A stretch of 64,000 nucleotides of DNA from JAAYYM01 sp964638005. GTDB lineage: Bacteria; Bacillota; Clostridia; Lachnospirales; Lachnospiraceae. Position 1 is the first letter of the stretch. The number at the start of each line of letters is the position of its first letter. The stretch covers positions 18,187 to 82,186 of the forward strand of contig CAZWXS010000006.1 in NCBI GenBank assembly GCA_964638005.1, written 5' to 3'. The notes below the pieces were generated by a model. That model had not been told where the DNA came from. It did not search any database and was given only the letters and a program-made list of their open reading frames with translations. Below, piece by piece: positions 44,074 to 53,665 of the stretch. The translations under genes were made by a program, and so were the position numbers.

Positions 44074-45657
44074 CTACATTCCCGCGCTGTGCGGTATCGC
44101 TTTTAATGTATCCCTTTCGCCAAAGCTCATGTCTCCGCCGCGCAAATCTATGACCGGGCCACCGGTTCCCATTATATAATCACGCGTAATCGTCACACGG
44201 CCGATGCTGTCATCCTTTGGAATCTCATACATGATGTCCAGCATAAATTCTTCTATGATCGCACGCAGTGCTCTGGCTCCGGTCTCCTTTTCCAATGCCT
44301 TCTCAGCAATCGCTTCCAGTGCAGCATCCTCAAATTCGAGCTGTACCTCATCCATTGCAAGAAGCTTCTGGTACTGTTTCAGAATTGCATCCTTTGGCTC
44401 ACGCAGGATTTCCACCAGCATTTCCTTCGTCAATCCTTCCAGCGTAAAGACAATCGGCAGACGACCCACAAACTCGGGTATCATACCAAATTTCTTAATA
44501 TCTTCAACCGCTACCTCTTTCAATATATCCTTTTTCTTATCCAGCGAATCCTTCAATTCCGCGTCAAATCCGATGGATGTCTTCTTACGCAGTCTCTGCT
44601 TGATGACCTCATCCAGATCCGGAAACGCCCCGCCGCAGATAAATAAAATGTTCTTTGTATTGATGGTCGTTGTCGGAACCATGGCATTCTTGGAACTGGC
44701 TCCTACCGGAACCTCTACCTCACTGCCTTCGAGCAGTTTTAATAATCCCTGCTGTACGCTCTCACCGCTGACATCTCTGGAATGTGTGTCCTTCTTCTTA
44801 GCCAGCTTATCGATTTCATCAATGAAGATAATCCCCTGTTCCGCTCTGTCTACATCATTATCGGCAGCTGCAAGAAGCTTTGACAATACGCTCTCGATGT
44901 CATCACCGATATAGCCCGCCTCTGTGAGTGAAGTTGCATCTGCAATCGCAAGCGGTACATCAAGCAGCTTTGCCAATGTCTTCACAAGATACGTCTTTCC
45001 GCAGCCCGTCGGTCCGATCATCAGCATATTGGATTTTTCAATCTCAACCTTTTTCAATCGCTCACCAAAAGGGAAATCCTCCATGCTCTCTGATGCAACA
45101 CGCTTATAATGATTGTAAATGGCTACGGAAATAACCTTTTTGGCATGTTCCTGACCAATGATATACTCATCCAGACTCTCTTTGATCTTATGCGGCTGCG
45201 CAATGTTCTTGATATCGATCACAGGCTCTGCCTTCTTCTCGCCGTCCGCCTGTTCCTTCTTTTTCTTGATTTTCTGGCGGTTTGGATTACCCATCATATT
45301 CTGCAGATCCGACAGATTTAAAAAACTGATATTCGGAATCCTGTTCATATTGACATTCTGTTCCGGATTCTTTGACTCTTCAGAATGCTTCTGATCATCT
45401 GTATCCTGCGCCGGTGGTGCAGGCTGTAAAGGGGTCTGGCTGATGCTGATATCCTTCAGGATATTCTGATAATCCATCTGGCTCATCGTATCCATTGTCT
45501 TATGCATACAATCCGCACATATGGAAATGCTGTTGGGCAGTTTGAACATCTTGCCCGCCGTCCGTTCCGTACGGTGACACAGATAGCAGATATCTTCATA
45601 TTCGCTTTCTTCAGTCTGATCACTGTTTACAATGTCTTTGTTGTTTGTATCATCCAT
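44074..45657 (-). CDS. clpX: ClpX-family unfoldase
   Basis: A 527-aa AAA+ unfoldase. The N-terminal C4 zinc domain is CYLCHRTER...CADCM (about residues 25-50). A linker of about 100 residues, rich in Gln, Asn, Pro and Lys, is longer than in standard ClpX (about 420 aa). Walker A is GPTGCGKTYLVKTLA, the pore loop EAGYIGDDIES, Walker B IIFIDEIDKLA, and the IGF loop that docks ClpP is in KKTSIGFDAE. The start has AGGAG seven bases upstream. No clpP is beside it, so it may be a second ClpX. It lies between the S8 protease and HtrA genes. Confidence 0.9.
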   Translation of the reverse strand: MDDTNNKDIVNSDQTEESEYEDICYLCHRTERTAGKMFKLPNSISICADCMHKTMDTMSQMDYQNILKDISISQTPLQPAPPAQDTDDQKHSEESKNPEQNVNMNRIPNISFLNLSDLQNMMGNPNRQKIKKKKEQADGEKKAEPVIDIKNIAQPHKIKESLDEYIIGQEHAKKVISVAIYNHYKRVASESMEDFPFGERLKKVEIEKSNMLMIGPTGCGKTYLVKTLAKLLDVPLAIADATSLTEAGYIGDDIESVLSKLLAAADNDVDRAEQGIIFIDEIDKLAKKKDTHSRDVSGESVQQGLLKLLEGSEVEVPVGASSKNAMVPTTTINTKNILFICGGAFPDLDEVIKQRLRKKTSIGFDAELKDSLDKKKDILKEVAVEDIKKFGMIPEFVGRLPIVFTLEGLTKEMLVEILREPKDAILKQYQKLLAMDEVQLEFEDAALEAIAEKALEKETGARALRAIIEEFMLDIMYEIPKDDSIGRVTITRDYIMGTGGPVIDLRGGDMSFGERDTLKAIPHSAGM

Positions 45658-45720
45658 AATCATACTCCTATCATTTTTTCGCATTTCCTCAGCGTATTCC
45701 TAACAATAGGAGCATTGCTT

Positions 45721-47079
45721 CTATTGTTGAGCTGCCTTGCTTCCAAGTGTCACACTAACAGTCTGCTCTTCATATTCATCACCGGCTACACGTTGTATTA
45801 CAATATCCACTGTCGTTCCTGCCGGATAATAAGCCAAAATTTCCTGCAGATCTGCCATCGAAGTGACCTTCTGTCCATCAAACTTTGTGATGACATCACC
45901 CTTCTGCAGTCCTGCTGATTCTGCTGCCGTTCCCTCAAGCGCCTGTGCTACATAGATACCGATCGGCATCGCATACGTTTCGGCCACCTGTTCCGTTACA
46001 TCCACGCCGGAGATACCAAGATAGGATTCTTCGCCAAATGCGACCTTATCCTTGACCGCTCTGTTCATCAGATTATCGATGATCGGCTTGGCTTCAGAGA
46101 TCGGGATGGCATATCCCATACCCTCTACCATACTGGAAGAGAACTTCGCTGAATTGATACCGATGACTTCTCCGTTCATATTCAAAAGCGCACCGCCTGA
46201 ATTGCCTGGGTTGATTGCTGCATCTGTCTGTATCAGATTTCTTGTAAGATTATCAATCGTAATCTCTCTATCCAACGCACTGATGACACCGGTCGTAACA
46301 GACTGTCCGTAACCGAGTGCATTGCCGATTGCAATCGCCGGTTCTCCTACCGAAAGTGCCGAAGAATCTCCAAGCGTTGCTACTTTGATTGCATCCTTTG
46401 TGTCCTCGCTGATATCATCCAGTGATACTGCTACAATCGCAAGATCCACATCTGAATCTGCTCCCTCGAGCGTGGCCTCTGCCGTTGTACCGTCGATAAA
46501 CTGTATAGACAGCGTATCTGCCGCATCTGCAACATGATTATTGGTCGCAATGAAAATCTCTGAATCGCTCTCTCCAACTATGATACCGGAACCGCTTGTT
46601 TCGCTCTCATATTCCTGTACCTGTCCAAAGAATGTCATGGCCTCCTGTGTTGACTGATTAACGATTGATACGACCGAGGGCATTACCTCACTTGCTACAT
46701 CCGAAACATCCATTGCTTCTATATTGACATCTGACTGCTCTAACGTATTAGCCACTTCGCTCTGGCTCTCGGCTGCTGCTACCTCTTGTGTTGCCGTGGC
46801 AGCCGTTATCGTTTCCTTCGTTGTAGCCTGAAGTACATCCTCTTCTCCTGAGAGTGTATCTGTTGCCAGATTTACCGCGAAGAAGCCTAATGCTCCGAAT
46901 CCTCCGAAGATGAGTCCCAATGCCATACAAACCAACATTTTCTTGAAGAAACCGGAGGATTTTTTCTTTTCCGGCTCCTTAGGTCTGTTCGGCGATATCT
47001 CATACGAGGAATATCCGCCTGAATAAGCACTGTTTCCTGCGTTTGCATTGTAATTTACATGATTGTTTTCTTCATACAT
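45721..47079 (-). CDS. HtrA/DegP-like membrane-anchored serine protease
   Basis: A 452-aa surface protease. An N-terminal cytoplasmic tail and one membrane anchor (KKMLVCMALGLIFGGFGALGFF, about 47-68) lead to a low-complexity Ala/Glu/Thr stretch. The trypsin-like domain has the triad in TNNHVADAA, DVDLAIVAV and NPGNSGGALLN; a C-terminal PDZ domain has GTAAESAGLQKGDVITKFDG. The ATG at 47079 has AAGGAG nine bases upstream. It degrades misfolded exported proteins. The catalytic set is intact. Confidence 0.93.
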   Translation of the reverse strand: MYEENNHVNYNANAGNSAYSGGYSSYEISPNRPKEPEKKKSSGFFKKMLVCMALGLIFGGFGALGFFAVNLATDTLSGEEDVLQATTKETITAATATQEVAAAESQSEVANTLEQSDVNIEAMDVSDVASEVMPSVVSIVNQSTQEAMTFFGQVQEYESETSGSGIIVGESDSEIFIATNNHVADAADTLSIQFIDGTTAEATLEGADSDVDLAIVAVSLDDISEDTKDAIKVATLGDSSALSVGEPAIAIGNALGYGQSVTTGVISALDREITIDNLTRNLIQTDAAINPGNSGGALLNMNGEVIGINSAKFSSSMVEGMGYAIPISEAKPIIDNLMNRAVKDKVAFGEESYLGISGVDVTEQVAETYAMPIGIYVAQALEGTAAESAGLQKGDVITKFDGQKVTSMADLQEILAYYPAGTTVDIVIQRVAGDEYEEQTVSVTLGSKAAQQ

Positions 47080-47190
47080 ATTGAACAACTCCTTTCGTCT
47101 ATGCTATTGTTTAAGAACATCTTACAAAGAATGTGTGTTCTAATTGTGTTTTAAACTTTAAAAAAGTTTGAACTACGCACAGACAATGAA

Positions 47191-49017
47191 TTATTCTACT
47201 GTTACCGACTTGGCAAGATTTCTTGGCTTATCTACATCGCAGCCCTTGCCCACGGATACATAATATGCAAATAATTGAAGTGGTATCACTGCAAGCGATG
47301 TCACAAAATAGGGGTTGGTCTGCGGAATATAAATAACATAATCTGCCGTTTCCTCAATATCCGTATGCCCTTCATTGGTGACAGCCAACAAAAAGGCTCC
47401 TCTGCTCTTGACCTCTACCATATTGCTGGTCGTCTTTTTATACAGATCCTCCTGCGTCAGCACTGCAGCAACAAGCGTCCCCTCTTCGATCAGGGAAATT
47501 GTTCCGTGCTTCAGCTCTCCTGCGGCGTAAGCCTCGGAGTGGATGTATGAAATCTCTTTTAATTTCAGGGATGCCTCCAAAGAAATGGCATAATCGATTC
47601 CTCTTCCGATAAAGAAGATATCCTTTGCCCCGACATACCGGTTTGCAAATCTCTGTATCCTGCCCTTATTGGAAAGCAGCAGCTCAATCTGTTCCGGCAG
47701 CTTCTCCATATCCAGCAGCATATCCCGATATGTGTCCTGTTCGATTTTTCCGCGAACCTTGGCAAATTTCATCGCCAACAGATACAAAGCAATCAACTGC
47801 GCCGAGTAAGCCTTGGTCGTAGCAACCGCAATCTCCGGACCGGCCCATGTATACATGACATTGTCTGCTTCTCTCGCAATGGAACTGCCGACTACGTTGA
47901 CGATACCCAACACCTTGCAGCCTTCCTGCTGTGCCTGCCGCAGCGCTGCCAGTGTATCTGCAGTCTCGCCAGACTGGCTGATAACGACTACCATAGAACC
48001 TTCACTCAAAATAGGATTGCGATATCTGAATTCAGATGCAAGATCCACCTCAACCGGAATACGTGCAAGACCCTCCATAACATACTTTCCTACAACACCG
48101 GCATGATAAGCGGAACCGCATGCCACAACATGCATCTTGGTAATTGCGCGAATATCTTCATCTGACATGCCTAACTCTTCTATTACAATTTCCCCATCCT
48201 TGATACGCGGACTGAATGTATCTCTGATGGTCTTCGGCTGCTCATACATCTCCTTCAGCATGAAGTGCTCATAGCCGCCTTTTTCAGCAGCATCCGCATC
48301 CCAATCGATTCGAACCGATTCCTTCTGAATCTCTTCTTCATCCACCGAATAAAAATGCATATGATCCGCACGCAGCCTGACAACCTCTTGATTGTTGATG
48401 AAGTATACATCACGTGTATATTTCAGTACTGCCGGTACATCCGAAGCGATGAAACATCCGTCCTCGCTCTTTCCGACGATCAGCGGACTGTCTTTCCTAA
48501 CTGCAAATATCTGATCCGGATGTTCCGAAAAAAGAATTCCAAGCGCATAAGAGCCCTCTACACGATGCATAACCTTTGTAATTGCCTCCAAAGGATTTCC
48601 TCGATAATAGTAATCAATCAAATGCGCCACTACTTCTGTATCCGTCTCGGACTTAAAGACATAACCCTTGCTGACAAGCTTCTCCTTAAGTGCCATATAA
48701 TTCTCTATGATTCCGTTATGTACAACGGCAATCGTACCTGATGTGTTAAAGTGCGGATGCGAGTTGATATCCGACGGCTGTCCATGGGTAGCCCACCTTG
48801 TATGACCGATACCGACCGTTCCCGGCAGCGTCTCTCCGCCGTGCGTCAGTTCTTCCAATACCTTCAGCCGTCCCATCGACTTGACCATCTTAATCTCTTC
48901 ACCGTTATAGACAGCCATTCCTGCTGAATCATATCCTCGATATTCCAGCTTGGCAAGTCCGTCAAGCAATATCGGAGCCGCCTGACTCTTACCTATATAT
49001 CCTACGATTCCACACAT
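47191..49017 (-). CDS. glmS: Glutamine-fructose-6-phosphate aminotransferase
   Basis: A 608-aa enzyme making glucosamine-6-phosphate for cell wall precursors. The start MCGIVGYIG gives the nucleophile cysteine at position 2, as required once Met is removed; AGGAGG is upstream. The glutaminase domain has GHTRWATHG and the SIS domains have CGSAYHAG and SQSGETADT; the C-terminus ends DKPRNLAKSVTVE as in all GlmS. No glmS ribozyme fits, since a glycosyltransferase gene ends 16 bases upstream. It closes the polysaccharide gene run. Confidence 0.97.
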   Translation of the reverse strand: MCGIVGYIGKSQAAPILLDGLAKLEYRGYDSAGMAVYNGEEIKMVKSMGRLKVLEELTHGGETLPGTVGIGHTRWATHGQPSDINSHPHFNTSGTIAVVHNGIIENYMALKEKLVSKGYVFKSETDTEVVAHLIDYYYRGNPLEAITKVMHRVEGSYALGILFSEHPDQIFAVRKDSPLIVGKSEDGCFIASDVPAVLKYTRDVYFINNQEVVRLRADHMHFYSVDEEEIQKESVRIDWDADAAEKGGYEHFMLKEMYEQPKTIRDTFSPRIKDGEIVIEELGMSDEDIRAITKMHVVACGSAYHAGVVGKYVMEGLARIPVEVDLASEFRYRNPILSEGSMVVVISQSGETADTLAALRQAQQEGCKVLGIVNVVGSSIAREADNVMYTWAGPEIAVATTKAYSAQLIALYLLAMKFAKVRGKIEQDTYRDMLLDMEKLPEQIELLLSNKGRIQRFANRYVGAKDIFFIGRGIDYAISLEASLKLKEISYIHSEAYAAGELKHGTISLIEEGTLVAAVLTQEDLYKKTTSNMVEVKSRGAFLLAVTNEGHTDIEETADYVIYIPQTNPYFVTSLAVIPLQLFAYYVSVGKGCDVDKPRNLAKSVTVE

Positions 49018-49033
49018 TTCTATATCCTCCTGA

Positions 49034-49984
49034 CTACTCAATATCCGAACTTATATTTTCACTATTCCAATAACTGCGATTCATGGTGTGCTTCATGATT
49101 GTCTTCGCAGATAATTTCCGATAATTCCTGCCCATGCGATAGCCGATGTAACGATAACCGCACGTAATGATAAAGGGAATGATCTCCCTGCGGCATTTAT
49201 GCTCCTTAAAATACGCATAAGCGGCCTTCACATACCTGATTCCCTCCGATTCGGAGGAAATCCCCTCAAACACTTCCGGGTGCTTGGCCTGTGATACCGC
49301 TAAATCAAAATTCCTTTTCAATTGTTGTCTGTTCGTATAATCATGAGAATGATATACCTTGGCTTCTGCCGCATACGCAATCCTGCCGCCGCCCTGTATT
49401 ACGCCTGCTGCAAATATCATATCCTCATTAAAAATCGTATGATTGATAAAATTGCCATAGCGTTCAAATGTCTCGCGCTTATAGGCAGCACACGCATTTG
49501 AACAAAAATAGGTTTTAATTCCCATTTCATCAATATTCTCGAGACTCTTGATTCTTCCTTCAGATGGATAATTGAATCCTCTCGTAAACTGTTCCGCCGC
49601 ACCGGCATCCTCTGAAGCAAGCTGTCTCGCATAAGAGATATCCGCTGCGCCCTTTGCAAGCGGTTCAATCAGCTTCTCTACCAGTCTGTCATCTGCAGGA
49701 AATGCATCCTGTGTCATGAAGATCATAATATCTGCATCAGAATGTTTACGCAGTTCATTCCGCGTATGTCCGTGATCAAATTCATGAACAGATATATGAT
49801 GAGCCTCTATATTCTTATAGCGGTCATAAAAATCCGTCCCTATGACCAATCCTTCAAAATACTTTTCTTCCGTATTGATCAGAATAATCTTCTGCACCGG
49901 TACGCTCTGTACCGCAAGTCCATCCAGAAGTTTCAGAAACTCCTGTCCCGGCCGATAGGTCGGTATACATACATCTATCTTCAA
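49034..49984 (-). CDS. GT2 glycosyltransferase (rhamnosyltransferase-like)
   Basis: A 316-aa family 2 glycosyltransferase. It begins MKIDVCIPTYRPGQEFLKLL, and the metal site is seen around MTQDAFPADD (about 91-100), with NEDMIFAAGVIQ (about 187) as the catalytic-base region. HDHGHTRNE-like (FDHGHTRNELR) is typical of rhamnosyltransferases in wall polysaccharide loci. It lies between LCP and glmS genes in the same direction. Sugar choice is inferred only from family resemblance. Confidence 0.85.
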   Translation of the reverse strand: MKIDVCIPTYRPGQEFLKLLDGLAVQSVPVQKIILINTEEKYFEGLVIGTDFYDRYKNIEAHHISVHEFDHGHTRNELRKHSDADIMIFMTQDAFPADDRLVEKLIEPLAKGAADISYARQLASEDAGAAEQFTRGFNYPSEGRIKSLENIDEMGIKTYFCSNACAAYKRETFERYGNFINHTIFNEDMIFAAGVIQGGGRIAYAAEAKVYHSHDYTNRQQLKRNFDLAVSQAKHPEVFEGISSESEGIRYVKAAYAYFKEHKCRREIIPFIITCGYRYIGYRMGRNYRKLSAKTIMKHTMNRSYWNSENISSDIE

Positions 49985-50008
49985 TCTATATCACCTGCTT
50001 TGCTCATA

Positions 50009-51133
50009 CTAATTGAGGTATGAAGCGGTATCGCTCTTGATATGGTCGCTGATCTGCAATACCATATCCGAAGGCTCATAGGTCGTCGGATCGATATCAA
50101 ACAAGAACCCGTGCAGTACCATGACATTCTCTTTCAAATCAGTCGGAACGACACAACTGCCCTTCTTACCGATTGTACCTGTTTTATTGGCAACCGGGAA
50201 TCCTACCGTGTCCGCCAGATTGTAATTCATAAAATTTGCCGCATAACTCAACATCTCTGAATTAGAAAAACTGGTAGAAATTTTCGGGAATACATCATTG
50301 ATAATCTGATTGATTGTCGACAGATTAGAGGACTTAGCCTTCTCTGCAACCTTCTTCAACACGTCTCTCTGACGCTCTGTCCTCCTGAAATCATCGCCTG
50401 CCGTATATCTGATACGACAATATGAAGTCGCCTGCAATCCGTTCAACGTCTGAAGGCCCGGTTTTGTAACCTCTATAATCTCACCGCCGGTTACTTCCTG
50501 CGTACCGATCTGGTAATTATTCAAATGTACGATCTCCTCTTCCTGCACATCTATCTCAATACCGCCAAGTGCGTTGATGGTATCGGTCAATGCACGGAAG
50601 TCAATTGTCACATAATCCGTGATATTCAGATCCAGATTCATATTCAGCATATTCAGCGCCTGTTCGGGACCACCCTTACTATATGCTGCATTTGCCTTAT
50701 TATAAGAATCATTGCCCACATTTAAGTACGTATCTCTGTAGACAGATGCGAGCTTTGCGTCACCTGTATCTTCATTCAGGCTCAATATCATGATAGTGTC
50801 GGTTCTGGCACCCTTGCCCAAATTATGATTTTCACTCACATCTACACCGAAAAGTGCAATGTTTTTGTAGCCTTTGAGCGTTTCCTTTTCCGCAATCTCT
50901 TCGTTGATTGTAATATCGCTTTCTTTGATTTCAACCTTTTCGATCTTGTCCATCTTCTGTACAACAACCAACACGCCTATCATAATTGCAAGTACCAGAA
51001 ATTCAAGCACAAAGAGCATGATTCTCTTCTTTTTTCTCGCCTGTGCCTTTGCGCGTTTGCTCTTACTGCTGCTGCCGCTTCGGCGTCTTGAATCTTCATT
51101 TCTGCTACTGGGTTCTCTCCTGTAATCTGACAT
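50009..51133 (-). CDS. LytR-CpsA-Psr (LCP) wall-polymer ligase
   Basis: A 374-aa membrane protein that links secondary polymers to peptidoglycan. A basic Ser/Arg/Lys-rich cytoplasmic tail (1-37) precedes one membrane helix (about 38-60). The LCP domain has NIALFGVDVSE, GARTDTIMILSLN, ASVYRDTYL and CRIRYTAGDDFRRTERQRDVL, with the Arg and Asp residues that bind pyrophosphate lipids. It lies after the initiating transferase gene by 41 bases and probably attaches the polymer made by this locus. Confidence 0.93.
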   Translation of the reverse strand: MSDYRREPSSRNEDSRRRSGSSSKSKRAKAQARKKKRIMLFVLEFLVLAIMIGVLVVVQKMDKIEKVEIKESDITINEEIAEKETLKGYKNIALFGVDVSENHNLGKGARTDTIMILSLNEDTGDAKLASVYRDTYLNVGNDSYNKANAAYSKGGPEQALNMLNMNLDLNITDYVTIDFRALTDTINALGGIEIDVQEEEIVHLNNYQIGTQEVTGGEIIEVTKPGLQTLNGLQATSYCRIRYTAGDDFRRTERQRDVLKKVAEKAKSSNLSTINQIINDVFPKISTSFSNSEMLSYAANFMNYNLADTVGFPVANKTGTIGKKGSCVVPTDLKENVMVLHGFLFDIDPTTYEPSDMVLQISDHIKSDTASYLN

Positions 51134-51174
51134 TTCAAATCCCTCTCTGTTTCGTATCCTGAATCTTTAATTAC

Positions 51175-52578
51175 CTAATAAGCATTTTCATTGATAAATC
51201 CCCTGAAGATAGTCAAGAACATAATCTTGATATCAAATCCCATCGTCCAGTGTTCAATATAATATAAGTCATACTCTACACGCTTTTCGATAGATGTATC
51301 ACCTCTAAAGCCATTGATCTGTGCCCAGCCCGTAAGCCCCGGTCTAACCTGATGCTTAACCATATACCGTGGTATCTCTTCCTTGAACTTCTCTACAAAA
51401 AGTGGCCGTTCCGGACGCGGTCCCACCAAGCTCATCTTCCCTGCCAATATGTTGAAGAGCTGCGGAAGCTCATCTATGCTGGTTCTGCGCAATATCCTGC
51501 CGACCTTCGTAACACGCGGGTCATCCTTCACAGTCCACGCCTTCTCTTCAATCTCTTCGCTCTGCAAATACATAGTTCTAAACTTATACATCTGATAAGG
51601 CTTATTATGCAGCCCCACCCTCTCCTGAGCAAAAATCACGGGTCCTTTCGAGGTAAGCTTGATTGCAATTGCGGCTATAAGCATAATCGGCAGCGACACA
51701 ATAATACCACAAATAGATCCAAAAATGTCTACAATCCTCTTCGCTAATATATTCCATGTATTGCTGAGCGGTACATTACGAATGTTGATAATCGGAAGTC
51801 CCTGCAAGTCTTCTGTATAGGGTCTGTTCGGAATCACTCCGTTGTAATCCGGGATAAACTTCGTATGCACACCGGACTTCTCACAGAGTGCTACAATCTC
51901 CTCCAGACGTCCATACTCATCCAGACTCAGCGTGATTGCAATCTCATCCAGCTTGTTCTCCGGCAGTATGACAAACAGATTATCAATCCTTCCAAGCACC
52001 TTGACACCCTTGTACATCGTTCCGCTTTCCATGTGATCATCCAGAATTCCGCGAACCACATACCCCCACTGCGGGTTCAGGCGAATCCTGTTGATATATG
52101 CTTCGGCTGACTTTGAATATCCCACAAGCAGGACATACTTCAGATTAAATCCTCTTCTCCGGACATAACGCAGCACATAGCGGATGATATTTCTGACCAG
52201 CGTTTGGCTGAATATATTAAGTGTCCAAAAGTAAAAGAACATAAATCGTGAGAAATCCGACTGTTTGATGATATACAGTACCACGATAAATACCGTCAGA
52301 CCAAGGGTATTGGCCTTCACGATATTAAAGAGCTCCCGCTTTCTTCCGGATGCACGCTTAGAGCTGTATAAATCAAACTTATAGTATAAGAACAGATAAC
52401 CGGGTATTACAAAATAGAGTGCCTCAAAATAGGTCCTCGCGGGAAGTCCCTTATCTCCGTGAAAGACTTCAAACTGCAGATACCACGCCAGTAAATACGA
52501 AGCAGCAGTTATGATTCCGTCAATCGCTACATGTAATCGGTTAAACATTCTCTGATTATCTTTTATCAAAACGGTCAC
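51175..52578 (-). CDS. Initiating polyprenyl sugar-phosphate transferase
   Basis: A 467-aa enzyme that places the first sugar-phosphate on undecaprenyl phosphate. Four N-terminal membrane segments and a CoA-binding-like domain lead to the catalytic sugar-transferase domain: KRIVDIFGSICGIIVSLPIM, then FAQERVGLHNKPYQMYKFRTM, RRTSIDELPQLFNILAGKMS and VGPRPERP, as in WcaJ/WbaP/CpsE. The start is uncertain: GTG at 52578 has a weak site, while TTG at 52569 follows AAGGTGA. It has its own promoter. Glucose is the likeliest sugar for this subgroup. Confidence 0.93.
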   Translation of the reverse strand: MTVLIKDNQRMFNRLHVAIDGIITAASYLLAWYLQFEVFHGDKGLPARTYFEALYFVIPGYLFLYYKFDLYSSKRASGRKRELFNIVKANTLGLTVFIVVLYIIKQSDFSRFMFFYFWTLNIFSQTLVRNIIRYVLRYVRRRGFNLKYVLLVGYSKSAEAYINRIRLNPQWGYVVRGILDDHMESGTMYKGVKVLGRIDNLFVILPENKLDEIAITLSLDEYGRLEEIVALCEKSGVHTKFIPDYNGVIPNRPYTEDLQGLPIINIRNVPLSNTWNILAKRIVDIFGSICGIIVSLPIMLIAAIAIKLTSKGPVIFAQERVGLHNKPYQMYKFRTMYLQSEEIEEKAWTVKDDPRVTKVGRILRRTSIDELPQLFNILAGKMSLVGPRPERPLFVEKFKEEIPRYMVKHQVRPGLTGWAQINGFRGDTSIEKRVEYDLYYIEHWTMGFDIKIMFLTIFRGFINENAY

Positions 52579-52604
52579 CTTTTTTAACGTTTGCCCATCG
52601 CTCT

Positions 52605-52633
52605 ATCTTACAATAATTTGTGTCAAAGGGCAA
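52605..52633 (-). promoter_or_regulatory. Promoter of the initiating transferase gene
   Basis: On the minus strand TTGCCC (52628-52633), a 17-base spacer and TAAGAT (52605-52610). Confidence 0.5.
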
Positions 52634-52660
52634 CTGAAAGAGATTAAATTTTTATAAATT

Positions 52661-53638
52661 TTATCCGAATATCCTTCTGAACATATTCAACCAAAGCTCT
52701 AACTGTATCCTGACATAATTCTTTAGAAAACGTCCTGAATAGGGATATTTCTTTCCCTGTGTACACATCAGATAGCCACGTTTCATTCCCGACAGATATT
52801 CTCTTCCGTATCCCTTGCATATAAAGAATACTGCTTTTACTCCGAAGCCGATCATGAAAAACGGAAGATTGATGACAATCTGCCAAAAGGGCATGTTCTT
52901 ATATATGACATACCAGCTGTTCCTTGCCGCAAGACGTATCTTGAATGAATTGTATCTCGAACCCGAAAATCCGCTTCCGACATGATAGACCACTGCCTTT
53001 GGCGTATAAATATTACGATAGCCCATAATCCTCGCACGATACCCGACATCCACATCTTCAAGATATGCAAAGTGAAATTCATCGAAATATCCGATGGCTT
53101 CAAATACCTCCCGTCTGTAAATGGCTGCACCTGCACACGCTGAGAAGACATTTGTCTCTCTGTCATAACGCTTCTTATTTCTTCCTTTACCAAGTGCAAA
53201 AGCCCAGCCAAGTGCACAATAGAGGTCTCCCGCACCATCAATCTTATCCGGATCCGCCATCTGCAGCATCTTAGCTGCAACGGAAAAGACATCTTCTCTT
53301 CCTTCAATCGCTTGCAGCAGCTCCTCCACAAAAGTCTCTGTTGCTTCCGTATCATTGTTCAAGAGAATAATATATTCGGTATTCGCTATACGAATGCCTT
53401 CATTGACCGCCCTTGAAAATCCGAAATTTTCTGACAACCGTATCAATCGGACCTCCGGATATTTTTCATTCACCAAGTCAGCACTTCCATCCTCAGAACA
53501 ATTGTCCACAACCACAATATCAAAGTCCATACATGTCTGTCTGCGTAAGGAATCCAGACATTTCTCCGTATAGGCTTTCCCGTTATAATTCGGTATGATA
53601 ACTGTTGCTTTCTTGTTTTCCATTGTTTCGATTCCCAT
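52661..53638 (-). CDS. GT2 glycosyltransferase
   Basis: A 325-aa family 2 glycosyltransferase of the rhamnosyl/WcaA type. ATVIIPNYNGKAYTEKCLDS, DNCSEDGSADLV and the DxD-like ILLNNDTEA are present, with the conserved FDEFHFAYLEDVDVGYRA block (about 187-205). Two C-terminal hydrophobic segments may touch the membrane. The start may be five codons later (MENKKATVI). It follows the 516-residue-frame GT2 gene by 27 bases and is probably cotranscribed. Confidence 0.88.
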   Translation of the reverse strand: MGIETMENKKATVIIPNYNGKAYTEKCLDSLRRQTCMDFDIVVVDNCSEDGSADLVNEKYPEVRLIRLSENFGFSRAVNEGIRIANTEYIILLNNDTEATETFVEELLQAIEGREDVFSVAAKMLQMADPDKIDGAGDLYCALGWAFALGKGRNKKRYDRETNVFSACAGAAIYRREVFEAIGYFDEFHFAYLEDVDVGYRARIMGYRNIYTPKAVVYHVGSGFSGSRYNSFKIRLAARNSWYVIYKNMPFWQIVINLPFFMIGFGVKAVFFICKGYGREYLSGMKRGYLMCTQGKKYPYSGRFLKNYVRIQLELWLNMFRRIFG

Positions 53639-53665
53639 CCTGACCTGCGATTTGCTTCGCCTGCC

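Noticed and set aside
49018..49033. glmS ribozyme
   Set aside because: The upstream gene ends only 16 bases before glmS, leaving no space.
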